From the NCBI RefSeq assembly GCF_022678485.1, contig NZ_JALBYP010000021.1, positions 248,001 to 312,000 on the forward strand: DNA of 64,000 nucleotides, read 5' to 3'. The notes under the pieces are model-generated. The model saw nothing but the letters and a program-made list of their open reading frames with translations. It was not told the DNA's origin and made no database searches. The DNA is from Aliiroseovarius sediminis. Lineage in GTDB: Bacteria > Pseudomonadota > Alphaproteobacteria > Rhodobacterales > Rhodobacteraceae. The position numbers and the translations under genes were made by a program. This document shows positions 1 through 9,084 of this stretch, one piece after another (position 1 is the first letter of the stretch; every line of letters starts with the position of its first letter).

Positions 1-681
1 CTCAAGTTGGCGAAAAATCTGGTCGTTGCGCTCATCGCGCAGGCGTGCGTCATACAGCATATCTTGTGCGAAATTCTCTGCCTGGGCGGCGTTCTGGGCG
101 ACAAGATCGCGTTCGGCTGCGGTGCGCGACAATTCCGATGTCAGGAAAGCCAGTGTCGCATTCGCCTGCACGGGGCCGGACCCACCGGCGCCAGCACCAT
201 TTTCTTTTTGGGTGGCGACCATTTCGGCCAGATTATCCTTGGCGGCGTCGCGTTCGTGCATGGTGCGGCGCAACGTGGCTTGAATGACGCCAATACCTGT
301 CTCGAACTCTTTGCGGCGTTCTTCGCTGGCCAGCAGCTCGCTTTGCATGTCCGAAATCTCGGCCAGTGCGAGGTTGAAGCGTTCCTGAGCCGCGGCAGCT
401 TCGGTTGCGCGGGCATCACGTTGTTCCGACAGAGTTTGCAGACGTTCTTCGTACAACAGCTTTTCGCGTTGCGCTTGGTCACGCAGATTGCCCGAACCGA
501 TAGAATCCATCAGCAAAACCGCAGTGGCGATGATTGACCAGGCGATAAACGCAGCAGAACCGGTCCAGCCAAGGGCCTGCGTTAGCGGAGAGAGGCGGAT
601 AAAGCGTGTGCTGTCCTCGGACCGCAGAAACAGCCGTTGTTCAGGAAAAACACGTTCCAGAAGATGATTAACCTTGTTCAT
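1..681 (-). CDS. Membrane-anchored coiled-coil protein, N-terminal part (probable M23 peptidase)
   Basis: Partial: the frame starts at an ATG at 681 and stays open to the window edge, giving 227 codons. Residues 1-40 are polar or basic, about 41-58 form one hydrophobic helix (AAFIAWSIIATAVLLM), and the rest is a long Glu/Gln/Arg/Ala-rich stretch typical of a coiled coil, broken by a Gly-rich turn (GAGAGGSG). This layout matches the N-terminal region (DUF5930 type) of Rhodobacterales M23-family peptidoglycan endopeptidases, which act in the periplasm. The catalytic M23 domain would lie outside the window, so the enzymatic call is inference. It is transcribed in the same direction as the DUF455 gene, with a gap of about 200 bp. 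Confidence 0.6.
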   Translation of the reverse strand, partial: MNKVNHLLERVFPEQRLFLRSEDSTRFIRLSPLTQALGWTGSAAFIAWSIIATAVLLMDSIGSGNLRDQAQREKLLYEERLQTLSEQRDARATEAAAAQERFNLALAEISDMQSELLASEERRKEFETGIGVIQATLRRTMHERDAAKDNLAEMVATQKENGAGAGGSGPVQANATLAFLTSELSRTAAERDLVAQNAAQAENFAQDMLYDARLRDERNDQIFRQLE

Positions 682-883
682 CAAGCTTATATGCAAGTCC
701 GACGCCCCGAATTTTCCTTTTGCGGCAAGCCTTAGCACGGCGTATGCGAAGAAACGCGCGCGTCGGCAAGCAAAGGGGAAGTAACGCGGGTGACACATTC
801 ACGCAAGGAATTTTGAAATTTCTCAACAGCAGCCGGGGTTTCAAGCGAAATTTTGCCGATCCATTCGTCTTTGGTCTCTGGTC

Positions 884-1756
884 TCAGTCAGCCTTGTTGG
901 GCGATTTTGCCCGGACGTCATCCGTCAGAGGCCAATAGAAATCAGGTGGCAATCCGGCCTCGGCGCGTTTTTCTTCGTTAAAGGGCTGCTTCAGGCTGCC
1001 GTGGAAATAGGTACGCACCAAGCTGTGAAATGTCTCTTTTGGGTCCAGTTCATGACGCCCGCACAGAAAATGGAACCACTTCGAGCCATAAGCGACATGC
1101 CCGACCTCTTCGGCATAGATCACCTCAAGTGCGGCGACGGTGTCATCAAGCTTTGCCTTGCGAAACACCTCGATCATGCCGGGGGTCACGTCCAACCCGC
1201 GCGCCTCAAGCACCATCGGCACGACGGCAAGTCGCCCCATCAGATCTTGCGCGGTGTCCTCGGCGGCGCGCCACATACCGGTATGTGCGGGCAGGGCGCC
1301 GTAGTGGCTTCCCAGTGCCTCAAGGCAGTCGTTTACAAGGTTGAAATGCTTGGCTTCTTCGTCGGCGGCCTTGACCCAGTCATCGTAAAACCCCAGCGGC
1401 ATAAGAGTGTCCGTGAACCGCGCGATGATGTCCCAATGAAGATCAACCGCATTCAGTTCGATATGGGCCACCGCGTGTAAAAGTGCGATTTGGCCTTCGC
1501 GGGTGCCGGGCCGGCGGCGGGGCACATCGCGGGGGTCTTTCAGTTCGGGTTTTTCCGGCCGCGCGGGAAAGTCGGGTGGCGTGGCGGCACCTATGATCGC
1601 TTCGCGGTGGGTCAACGGCGTCGTGATCGCGCCGTCTTGACGCGCGGCGATCCATTCGGCGGCGTATTTGCGCGCCAAAGTCGTCTTTTCGCGTCCGTCT
1701 GCCGTGCGCAACACTGCATTGGCCATTTCGGCCAGCGGGCGGGACAAGGCGATCAT
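884..1756 (-). CDS. DUF455 ferritin-like protein
   Basis: A 290-residue protein. It has the carboxylate/histidine pairs of a ferritin-like di-iron four-helix fold: ELNAVDLH, DEEAKH, LEARG and EEVGH occur in order along the chain. DUF455 proteins are distantly related to di-iron tRNA hydroxylases of the MiaE type, but their substrate is not established. The frame stays open upstream to about 1915, but the ATG at 1756 is chosen because it overlaps the bcp stop codon in an ATGA, which implies translational coupling. The pairing with a peroxiredoxin suggests oxidative-stress or iron handling, which is inference. Confidence 0.8.
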   Translation of the reverse strand: MIALSRPLAEMANAVLRTADGREKTTLARKYAAEWIAARQDGAITTPLTHREAIIGAATPPDFPARPEKPELKDPRDVPRRRPGTREGQIALLHAVAHIELNAVDLHWDIIARFTDTLMPLGFYDDWVKAADEEAKHFNLVNDCLEALGSHYGALPAHTGMWRAAEDTAQDLMGRLAVVPMVLEARGLDVTPGMIEVFRKAKLDDTVAALEVIYAEEVGHVAYGSKWFHFLCGRHELDPKETFHSLVRTYFHGSLKQPFNEEKRAEAGLPPDFYWPLTDDVRAKSPNKAD

Positions 1757-2235
1757 TGGTCGGCCAGTGCCCGGGTCGCCTTCAGCACCTCGTCGGCGTG
1801 GCCCTTGACCTTCACCTTGTTCCAGACTTGCGCGATCTTGCCATCCGCCCCAATCAGGAAGGTTGTGCGCGTGATGCCCATATAAGTGCGGCCATAATTC
1901 TTTTTCTCGCCCCACACGCCATAACGTTCGCAGACGTCCCCATCGGCATCTGATAGAAGCGGGACGCTCAGATCTTGCTTGGTGCGGAAATTCTCGTGCT
2001 TCTTCAGACTGTCTTTCGACACACCGAACACATGCGCGCCCAAGGCTTGAAACTCCGGCAGAAGGGTCGAAAAATCCTGTGCCTCGGTTGTGCAGCCCGG
2101 CGTGTTGTCCTTGGGGTAGAAATAAAGCACCACCGGGGCAGGGGCCAGCTGCGATAACGTCACCGGGTCGCCACCATCCTGTGGCAAGGTGAAATCCGGC
2201 GCAATATCGCCTGTGTTCAGCATGTTATCGGTCAT
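1753..2235 (-). CDS. bcp: Thioredoxin-dependent peroxiredoxin, BCP/PrxQ type
   Basis: A 160-residue peroxiredoxin that reduces hydroperoxides in the cytoplasm. The peroxidatic cysteine is Cys48 in the motif NTPGCTTEA. The resolving cysteine found five residues downstream in E. coli Bcp is replaced by Gln53. The only other cysteine is Cys102 in GDVCERYG, which could resolve Cys48 in the manner of other PrxQ subtypes, or the enzyme may work as a 1-Cys form. Its stop codon overlaps the start of the DUF455 gene. It is divergent from the AsmA-like gene across about 117 bp. Confidence 0.93.
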   Translation of the reverse strand: MTDNMLNTGDIAPDFTLPQDGGDPVTLSQLAPAPVVLYFYPKDNTPGCTTEAQDFSTLLPEFQALGAHVFGVSKDSLKKHENFRTKQDLSVPLLSDADGDVCERYGVWGEKKNYGRTYMGITRTTFLIGADGKIAQVWNKVKVKGHADEVLKATRALADQ

Positions 2236-2352
2236 TTGATTGGCATCCTCCGCGTTCAGCGCCTAGAGTTTTGTCAGCTTTCCTTCTATGCCGTTTCGCG
2301 TCAGGATGAAAGGCACGAGCGATCGCGGGCAGGCGGCATTTGGGCAATCTGG

Positions 2353-5300
2353 ATGGATAAAGACGACAAGCGCGAGGATCACGATACGAACGAAGCAGCG
2401 CCTTCGGACGTCGATCAAGCTGCGCGATCCGCGCAATCCGGGACAGACGATGGCGGTGTTGATGGTGACGGGTCACAGACGAACGACAACGCGCCTGCCC
2501 TTGCCGCAGCGCCCAACCCAAAGACCCGTCGGCGGCGGCGGTTAAAATGGCATTTCGGTATCTGGTCGTTCATCATGATCGCTTTGACAGCGGTTTTTTT
2601 GGGGCTTGTGTCGATGTCGGCCACCGGCCATGTCCTTGTGCTTCCCAAATGGGCAACGGAACGGATCGAGGCGACGATCAATAACCGTACCAACCGCGTG
2701 AAATTGTCCCTGTCGCGGGTTGAACTGGGGGTGACGCGGCTGGGGCTGCCACAGCTGCGGTTGGTTGATCTGGGTGTGCGCGATGATACCGGGCTTGAGA
2801 TCGGACGTCTGAATGCTGTCGAGGGCGCGCTTTTGCTGCGGCCAATTCTGTCGGGGCGGGTAGAGCCTGCGACCCTGTCGCTGCGCGGCGCGCAGATCAC
2901 CATTCGCCGCCGCCGTGACGGAGCCTTCGATCTGAGCCTTGGTCAGGGAATTGGCGCGACGGGTGATCTGGCCTCGGTATTGGACCGGATTGACGCGGTG
3001 TTCAACACGGGCATCCTGTCGGGCACCGAACGGATCAGCGCCACAAACTTGACAATAACGCTTGAAGACGCGCGTTCGGGTCGTCTTTGGCAGGTCACAA
3101 ACGGTCGGCTTGGCGTGACGCAAACCGAAACGGCGGTCGACATGACCCTATCGTTTGAGGTGTTCAACCAGACCGAGGAGCTGGCCCAGACCGTGCTGGG
3201 GTTTCGGTCGGTAAAAGGCAGCTCGTCGGCGCGGCTGACGGCCACGTTCCAGAACGCGCTGGCGCGCGACATCGCAGCGCAAACTCCGCTTTTGACCTTT
3301 CTTGGCCTCGTTGACGCGCCGATTTCGGGCGCGTTGCGCACGGTTATCGACGACACAGGCGCGGTGTCAAACCTGGCCGGAACGTTGGAATTTGGCGCAG
3401 GCAGCCTCTCGCCTGATCCGGCGGCGAAACCGGTGAAGTTCAACGGCGGAAAAATCTATCTTGACTATGAACCGGAACGCGAGCGGATGAACTTCGCGCA
3501 AATGTCCGTGCAGTCAGATTGGGGCGAGATACAGGCTGACGGTCATTCCTATTTGCGGGGCTGGTCTGGGGGGTGGCCGACCGAATTGCTTGGCCAGTTG
3601 AATGTCACACGCGCTCGTATCAGCCCGCCAGAGCTGTTTGAAGATCCGCTTGCGCTAGGCGAGGGATCGGCCGATTTTCGACTGACACTCAGCCCATTTC
3701 GAGTGGATGTGGGTCAGTTTGCCATGACACATGATGACGCGCTGGTGACAGGGTCGGCCAAAATCGGAATTGGCAAGGATGGCTGGTCGGTGGCCATTGA
3801 CGCGGCCGCAGATCATGTCAGCCCCCAGCAGGTCACAGCGTTCTGGCCCCTGACCGGTGGTCTGCGCACCCGCGCATGGACGCGCAAGAATGTGACCAAG
3901 GGGCGGTTCACCGATGTCACGATGGCGTGGCGAAAGACGCAAGGCACCCCCGCCCACACGGCGTTAAGCGCCGGGTTTGACGGTGTGACGGTGCGCGCAG
4001 TCAAGGACATGGTCCCGATTGAAAACGCCTCGGGCCAGTTCACCATTGATGGGCGCAGGCTGGTCGTGACCGCAGATCGCGGCGTGTTGCGGCCGCGTGA
4101 TCGCACGGGCGATACCGCGGGGGTTCTGGATGCCTCGGGCACCAGTTTCGTGATCCCGCAGATGGCCCGTCGCCCCAAGGACCCCTCGGCTCCGCGCCCG
4201 CCGGTGCCGGCCTGGGTGGATTTGTCGGTCTCGGGTCCGCTGAAGGCGGCGCTGCATCTGCTGGACGACAAACCGTTTCGCATTTTTCGCAACACGTCCG
4301 GCGGCGCGATCGGGCCTGACATGGTCAGCGGGCGCATCGCGATGGGCGGGCGGATCGACATCGCGATGCAACCCAAAGTACCGCGTAGCGCCATCGACTA
4401 TCTGCTTTCCGGCACGTTGAGCAGTGTAAAAAGCGATAAGATTGTGGCGGGTCGGCTTCTGGACTTGCCTCGCGCCGATCTGAAGGTGTCAAAGTCGGGT
4501 GTCAGCATCGCTGGCAAGGGCCGTCTGTCCGGCGTCCCTGTCACGGGAAAATGGGAACAGGTGCTTGAGGGCGGACAGTCCACTGGCCGCTCGACCGTCT
4601 CGGGCGAGATGACGTTGGATCAGGCTTTTCTGGATGCGTTCTCAATTGGGTTGCCGCCAGGCAGCGTGACGGGCGCGACGAATGCCAGCTATGAGATTGC
4701 GTTGGAACGCGGGGCGCCGCCCCGGATCACGCTTGAGGCCCCCCTGACCGGGCTTGGTCTGCGCATCGCACCGCTGGGTTGGTCAAAGCCCAGCGCGGCC
4801 AAGGGTGTTCTGTCTCTGTCCGGCAAGCTGGGCAAAGCCCCGGTGATCGAGGACGTGACCTTGCGCGCCGCGGGGTTAGAGGCGAAAGGCAGCGTGATCA
4901 TGGCCGAAGGTGGCGGGCTGGTCGCCGCACAGTTTGACCGGGTCACGTTGGGCGGATGGCTGGATGCACCCGTAACCTTGACCGGACGCGGGCCGGGACA
5001 GCCGGTCGCGATAACCGTTAAGGGTGGCACGGTGGATATGCGCCGGGCCACGCTTGGGTCGGGTAGCGGCAGCGGGGGCGGTGGGCAACCCGTCCCCATC
5101 TCGCTTCTGCTGGATCGGCTGATCATCTCGAAGGGAATCACCGTCACAGGTTTCGAGGGCGATTTCACACAGGCGCGCGGCGGTTTGAACGGCACGTTTC
5201 AGGGGCGGATCGGCGGTGGCCCCACCATCCGGGGCACCGCTGCGCCTCAGCCTAAAGGTACTGCGTTTCGGCTGACCAGCACGGATGCCGGCGGTGTGCT

Positions 5301-5838
5301 GCGCGCTGCGGGCCTTTTGAAATCCGCGCGCGGGGGGGATTTGAATCTGATCCTAGCCCCCGGAAGCGGCAAAGGCGTTTACGAAGGCGACCTGAAGATC
5401 AACAACATCAACATCCACGACGCCCCCGCCATGGCCGAACTCTTGTCGGCCATTTCCGTGGTCGGCCTTTTGCAGCAACTGGGCGGGCAGGGCATTCCTT
5501 TCACCGATGTCGATGCGCGCTTCCGTTTGGATCCTGAAAAGGTCACGCTTTATCAAGGTGCGGCGTCGGGTCATTCCATGGGAATCTCGATGGATGGGTA
5601 TTACTTCCTTGGGGCAGGGCGGATGGACATGCAGGGGGTGATTTCACCTTTCTATATGGTGAATTCGGTCGGCCAGATCTTTGCTCGCAAGGGCGAAGGG
5701 CTTGTGGGTTTCAACTATACCCTAAAAGGTACGGCGTCGGACCCGCAGGTGGGGGTTAATCCATTGTCGCTGTTTACGCCCGGTTTTTTCCGAGATATTT
5801 TTCGCCGCGATCCACCTCCCAGACCGCAACCACAATGA
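2353..5838 (+). CDS. AsmA-like/YhdP-type envelope protein (DUF3971)
   Basis: A 1161-residue protein. Residues 1 to about 55 are acidic and low-complexity, ending in a basic patch (RRRRR). A single transmembrane helix follows (about 57-80), then a long beta-rich periplasmic region. The C-terminal portion has typical AsmA_2 features: NNINIHDAPAMAELLSAIS and a closing FYMVNSVGQIF segment. A Gly/Ser linker (GSGSGSGGGG) splits the late beta region. The family (AsmA/YhdP/TamB) is linked to lipid transport between inner and outer membrane. The frame is open from 2236, and the ATG at 2353 is preferred because the upstream part reads like shadow sequence, but no strong ribosome binding site supports it. 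Confidence 0.8.
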   Translation: MDKDDKREDHDTNEAAPSDVDQAARSAQSGTDDGGVDGDGSQTNDNAPALAAAPNPKTRRRRRLKWHFGIWSFIMIALTAVFLGLVSMSATGHVLVLPKWATERIEATINNRTNRVKLSLSRVELGVTRLGLPQLRLVDLGVRDDTGLEIGRLNAVEGALLLRPILSGRVEPATLSLRGAQITIRRRRDGAFDLSLGQGIGATGDLASVLDRIDAVFNTGILSGTERISATNLTITLEDARSGRLWQVTNGRLGVTQTETAVDMTLSFEVFNQTEELAQTVLGFRSVKGSSSARLTATFQNALARDIAAQTPLLTFLGLVDAPISGALRTVIDDTGAVSNLAGTLEFGAGSLSPDPAAKPVKFNGGKIYLDYEPERERMNFAQMSVQSDWGEIQADGHSYLRGWSGGWPTELLGQLNVTRARISPPELFEDPLALGEGSADFRLTLSPFRVDVGQFAMTHDDALVTGSAKIGIGKDGWSVAIDAAADHVSPQQVTAFWPLTGGLRTRAWTRKNVTKGRFTDVTMAWRKTQGTPAHTALSAGFDGVTVRAVKDMVPIENASGQFTIDGRRLVVTADRGVLRPRDRTGDTAGVLDASGTSFVIPQMARRPKDPSAPRPPVPAWVDLSVSGPLKAALHLLDDKPFRIFRNTSGGAIGPDMVSGRIAMGGRIDIAMQPKVPRSAIDYLLSGTLSSVKSDKIVAGRLLDLPRADLKVSKSGVSIAGKGRLSGVPVTGKWEQVLEGGQSTGRSTVSGEMTLDQAFLDAFSIGLPPGSVTGATNASYEIALERGAPPRITLEAPLTGLGLRIAPLGWSKPSAAKGVLSLSGKLGKAPVIEDVTLRAAGLEAKGSVIMAEGGGLVAAQFDRVTLGGWLDAPVTLTGRGPGQPVAITVKGGTVDMRRATLGSGSGSGGGGQPVPISLLLDRLIISKGITVTGFEGDFTQARGGLNGTFQGRIGGGPTIRGTAAPQPKGTAFRLTSTDAGGVLRAAGLLKSARGGDLNLILAPGSGKGVYEGDLKINNINIHDAPAMAELLSAISVVGLLQQLGGQGIPFTDVDARFRLDPEKVTLYQGAASGHSMGISMDGYYFLGAGRMDMQGVISPFYMVNSVGQIFARKGEGLVGFNYTLKGTASDPQVGVNPLSLFTPGFFRDIFRRDPPPRPQPQ

Positions 5839-5901
5839 CGTTATGGTGGCGCTGACAGGAATCCGTTGACGGGCGCGGGCAAGCGCCCTACACGCGCCGC
5901 C

Positions 5902-6963
5902 ATGAAGCTCAGTGATTTTGACTTTGACCTGCCCGACGACCTGATCGCGACGCGCCCTGCGCGTCCGCGCTCGGCAAGCCGTCTGTTGGTGGCGACACCG
6001 GACCGGATCACTGACGCGCAGGTCGGCGATTTGGCCCAGTGGCTGCGGCCGGGCGACCGGCTGGTTCTGAACGATACCAAGGTCATTCCGGGCCGGCTGC
6101 TGGGCATGCGGACCCGCACGGGCCAAGCCCCCGGCGAAGGGGTTGCAAAGATCGAGGTCACTCTGCTGTCGCCCGACGGCGCGGGTCAGTGGCACGTGAT
6201 GGCCAAACCCCTGCGCAAACTGCGCGCGGGCGATGTCATCAGCTTCTCGGACGATCTGTCGGCCACGTTTCTGGGGCGCGAAGATGAACAAGCCCTGATC
6301 CGGTTCAATCTGGAAGGCGAGGTATTTGACGCAGCCCTTGCCGCCGCCGGTAAAATGCCGCTTCCGCCCTACATCGCCGCGAAACGGGCGGCGGATACGC
6401 GCGACCTTGAGGACTATCAGACCGTATTTGCCCGCTATTCTGGCGCGGTGGCGGCACCCACGGCTTCGCTTCATTTCGACAACGCTCTTCTTGAGCAGAT
6501 CAAGGCAATGGGGGTCGGGCTGACCCATGTCACCTTGCATGTTGGGGCGGGCACGTTCCTTCCCGTGAAGGTCGACGATATTTCACAACACAAGATGCAC
6601 GCCGAATGGGGCCGTGTCAGCACAGATGCGGCGGCCGAGATCCAGGCCACCAAGGACGCGGGTGGGCGGATCATTCCTGTCGGCACGACCGCGCTTCGCC
6701 TGATCGAAAGTGCGTCGACCGGCCCCAGCCAGATCGCGCCATGGCAGGGCGAGACCGACATTTTCATCACCCCCGGTTTCCGGTTCAACATCACCGACGG
6801 GTTGATGACCAATTTCCACCTGCCGAAATCGACTTTGATGATGCTGGTTTCGGCCCTGATGGGCACGGACCGCATGCGCGCGGTCTATGACCATGCCATC
6901 GCCCAGCGGTATCGCTTTTTTTCTTACGGCGACAGCTCTTTACTTCTGCCCCACGGGGCGTAA
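5902..6963 (+). CDS. queA: S-adenosylmethionine:tRNA ribosyltransferase-isomerase
   Basis: A 353-residue enzyme that transfers and isomerises the ribosyl moiety of SAM onto 7-aminomethyl-7-deazaguanine in tRNA, giving epoxyqueuosine. Family motifs are present in order: [43 protein letters not shown], then [18 protein letters not shown] and the closing [13 protein letters not shown]. The in-frame reading upstream of the ATG at 5902 (from 5866) has no family similarity, so 5902 is taken as the start. It follows the AsmA-like gene by 63 bp and precedes an MFS gene on the same strand. Confidence 0.97.
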   Translation: MKLSDFDFDLPDDLIATRPARPRSASRLLVATPDRITDAQVGDLAQWLRPGDRLVLNDTKVIPGRLLGMRTRTGQAPGEGVAKIEVTLLSPDGAGQWHVMAKPLRKLRAGDVISFSDDLSATFLGREDEQALIRFNLEGEVFDAALAAAGKMPLPPYIAAKRAADTRDLEDYQTVFARYSGAVAAPTASLHFDNALLEQIKAMGVGLTHVTLHVGAGTFLPVKVDDISQHKMHAEWGRVSTDAAAEIQATKDAGGRIIPVGTTALRLIESASTGPSQIAPWQGETDIFITPGFRFNITDGLMTNFHLPKSTLMMLVSALMGTDRMRAVYDHAIAQRYRFFSYGDSSLLLPHGA

Positions 6964-7068
6964 TCCGAAACGGTCGGGGCCGGTGACAGACCTTCAGGTG
7001 TCGTGAAAGGTCAACTGTCACAAGGCCCGGCTTGCTAATCTGAAATCTGACGCGAACAGGAGAATCCC

Positions 7069-8322
7069 ATGCTTCAGGTCTTGTCGAGCTCTTGGGCTCT
7101 GCTTCTTGGCATGATGTTGCTGATGGTGGGCAACGGTGTGCAAGGTACGCTTTTGGGCATCCGGGGCGGGCTTGAAGGGTTTTCGACCTTCGAGCTGTCC
7201 GTCGTCATGTCCGGCTATTTCGCTGGCTTCCTGTTCGGCTCGCGTATGGCACCGATCATGATCCGTCGCGTCGGGCACGTGCGGGTCTTTGCCGCGCTGG
7301 GGTCGTTCATCTCGGCGGTGCTGATCTTGTATCCGACGCTGACCGATCCTTGGGCTTGGGCGGCACTCAGGGTGATTGTGGGGTTCTGTTTTTCGGGCGT
7401 GTATGTCACGGCGGAAAGCTGGCTGAACAATGCGGCAGACAACCAGAACCGAGGCAAGGCGCTGTCGCTTTACATGTTTGTCCAGATGGTTGGTATCATC
7501 GCCGCCCAGGGTCTGCTGGTAATCGGAGACCCTGGTGGGTTCATCCTGTTCATCCTGCCTTCGGTGCTGGTGTCCATCGCCTTTGCGCCGATCCTTCTGT
7601 CGATTAGCCCAACGCCCGCGTTTGAAACCACCAAGGGGATGAGCTTGCGTGAACTGTTCACGATTTCGCCCTTGGGCTGTGTCGGCTTCATGGCACTGGG
7701 TGGGGTCTTCTCGGCGCAGTTTGGCATGGCGTCGGTCTTTGGACAGCAGGTCGGATTGACGGTTGGCCAGATCTCGGCATTCGTATCGGCGCTGTATATC
7801 GGTGGGCTGGTGTTGCAATACCCTATTGGCTGGATTTCAGACCGGATGGACCGACGCGCACTGATCCTGATCGTGACAGCGATTGCCAGCGTGGCGGCCC
7901 TGCTGCCGGTGGTCTTTGGCGTGCGATACGAGCTTTTGCTGGTGTCGTCCTTCCTGTTGGGCGGCATGACGAACCCGCTTTACGCGTTGCTTTTGGCCTA
8001 TGTGAACGACTTTCTTGAGCCGGAAAACATGCCGGCGGCATCGGCTGGGCTGATCTTCATCAACGGGATGGGCGCGATTGCCGGGCCACTGATCACGGGC
8101 TGGGTGATGGGTGTGATGGGGCCGATCGGCTTCTTTGGGTACATGGCTCTTTTGCTGATCGGGCTGTTGACCTATGGCATCTGGCGCACGTTCCAGCGGT
8201 CGGCGCCCGCACCGACGGACACTGGCGCCTATATGACCATGTCGCCTGCGGCTTCACCAGTGGCGCTGGATATGGCGCAAGAGGTCTGGGCAGATGAGGC
8301 TCTCGAGGAAGAGGAGGGGTAG
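7069..8322 (+). CDS. MFS transporter (YcaD-like)
   Basis: A 417-residue integral membrane protein with about twelve hydrophobic segments in two halves and a short hydrophilic C-terminal tail rich in Ala and Glu. A basic loop after the second or third helix (SRMAPIMIRRVGHVR) fits the MFS loop 2-3 signature. The overall pattern resembles the E. coli YcaD group, but no substrate can be read from the sequence. The start is supported by AGGAG seven bases before ATG. It precedes a DUF924 gene by about 70 bp on the same strand. Confidence 0.85.
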   Translation: MLQVLSSSWALLLGMMLLMVGNGVQGTLLGIRGGLEGFSTFELSVVMSGYFAGFLFGSRMAPIMIRRVGHVRVFAALGSFISAVLILYPTLTDPWAWAALRVIVGFCFSGVYVTAESWLNNAADNQNRGKALSLYMFVQMVGIIAAQGLLVIGDPGGFILFILPSVLVSIAFAPILLSISPTPAFETTKGMSLRELFTISPLGCVGFMALGGVFSAQFGMASVFGQQVGLTVGQISAFVSALYIGGLVLQYPIGWISDRMDRRALILIVTAIASVAALLPVVFGVRYELLLVSSFLLGGMTNPLYALLLAYVNDFLEPENMPAASAGLIFINGMGAIAGPLITGWVMGVMGPIGFFGYMALLLIGLLTYGIWRTFQRSAPAPTDTGAYMTMSPAASPVALDMAQEVWADEALEEEEG

Positions 8323-8391
8323 CATATCATGCAAAGCCCCCTTGCGCTGCTCCGGTCACCGGCTAGGGTAGGAGCAAAAGGAGGGGCCGCC

Positions 8392-8982
8392 ATGACACGC
8401 ACAACACCGGACGAGATCATCAGCTTCTGGATCAACGAGGTCGGGCCAAAGGGCTGGTATGAAAGTTCGGCCAAGCTGGACAACACGATCCGCGCCCGGT
8501 TCATGGCGGATTGGGAGGCGGCACGAGATGGTGCCCGCGATGATTGGCAGGACGATCCCAAAGGTGCGCTGGCGTTCCTGATCCTGACCGACCAGTTCCC
8601 GCGCAACATGTTTCGCGGCGATGCGCGCTCTTTCGCGACGGACCCGGCGGCGCGGGCCTGCGCCGATCGCGCCATCGCGCAAGGGCTGGACATGCAGATC
8701 GGCTTGCCCGACCGGCAGTTCTTCTATCTGCCCTTCATGCACAGCGAAGCGATGGAGGATCAGGAGCGTTGCATCGAGCTGATGGCCGAACGCATGGCCG
8801 ACACGCCGGGGCAGGGTGATACGCTGCACGCCCGGGCGCATCGCGAGATTATCCGCCGCTTTGGCCGCTTCCCCTATCGAAACGATGCCTTGGGGCGTGA
8901 CACAACTGATGAAGAACAGGTGTTTCTGGATGATGGTGGCTATGCCGCGATCCTCAAACAGGTCAAGGCAAAGCAGGATTAA
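8392..8982 (+). CDS. DUF924 family protein
   Basis: A 196-residue soluble protein. It shows the DUF924 pattern: a start on DEIISFWINEVGPKGWY, a central TDQFPRNMFRG and a downstream FFYLPFMHSEAMEDQE. The family is alpha-helical and TPR-like, with no established biochemical role. The start at 8392 is chosen because a strong AGGAGG lies just upstream and the family N-terminus begins here; the open frame back to 8329 is ignored. It lies between an MFS transporter and lpdA on the same strand. Confidence 0.9.
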   Translation: MTRTTPDEIISFWINEVGPKGWYESSAKLDNTIRARFMADWEAARDGARDDWQDDPKGALAFLILTDQFPRNMFRGDARSFATDPAARACADRAIAQGLDMQIGLPDRQFFYLPFMHSEAMEDQERCIELMAERMADTPGQGDTLHARAHREIIRRFGRFPYRNDALGRDTTDEEQVFLDDGGYAAILKQVKAKQD

Positions 8983-9084
8983 GCCGACCTGCGTCGGTTT
9001 TGTCCTGCGAATTTCCCTTGCGTCATTGATCAGATGTGGGAATTGGTTTAGCACCGAACTATCCTGAAGATGAGGAGATACTCC

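Noticed and set aside
7-537. A plus-strand 176-codon frame at the left edge
   Set aside because: Shadow of the minus-strand coiled-coil gene, whose N-terminus and membrane helix are coherent.
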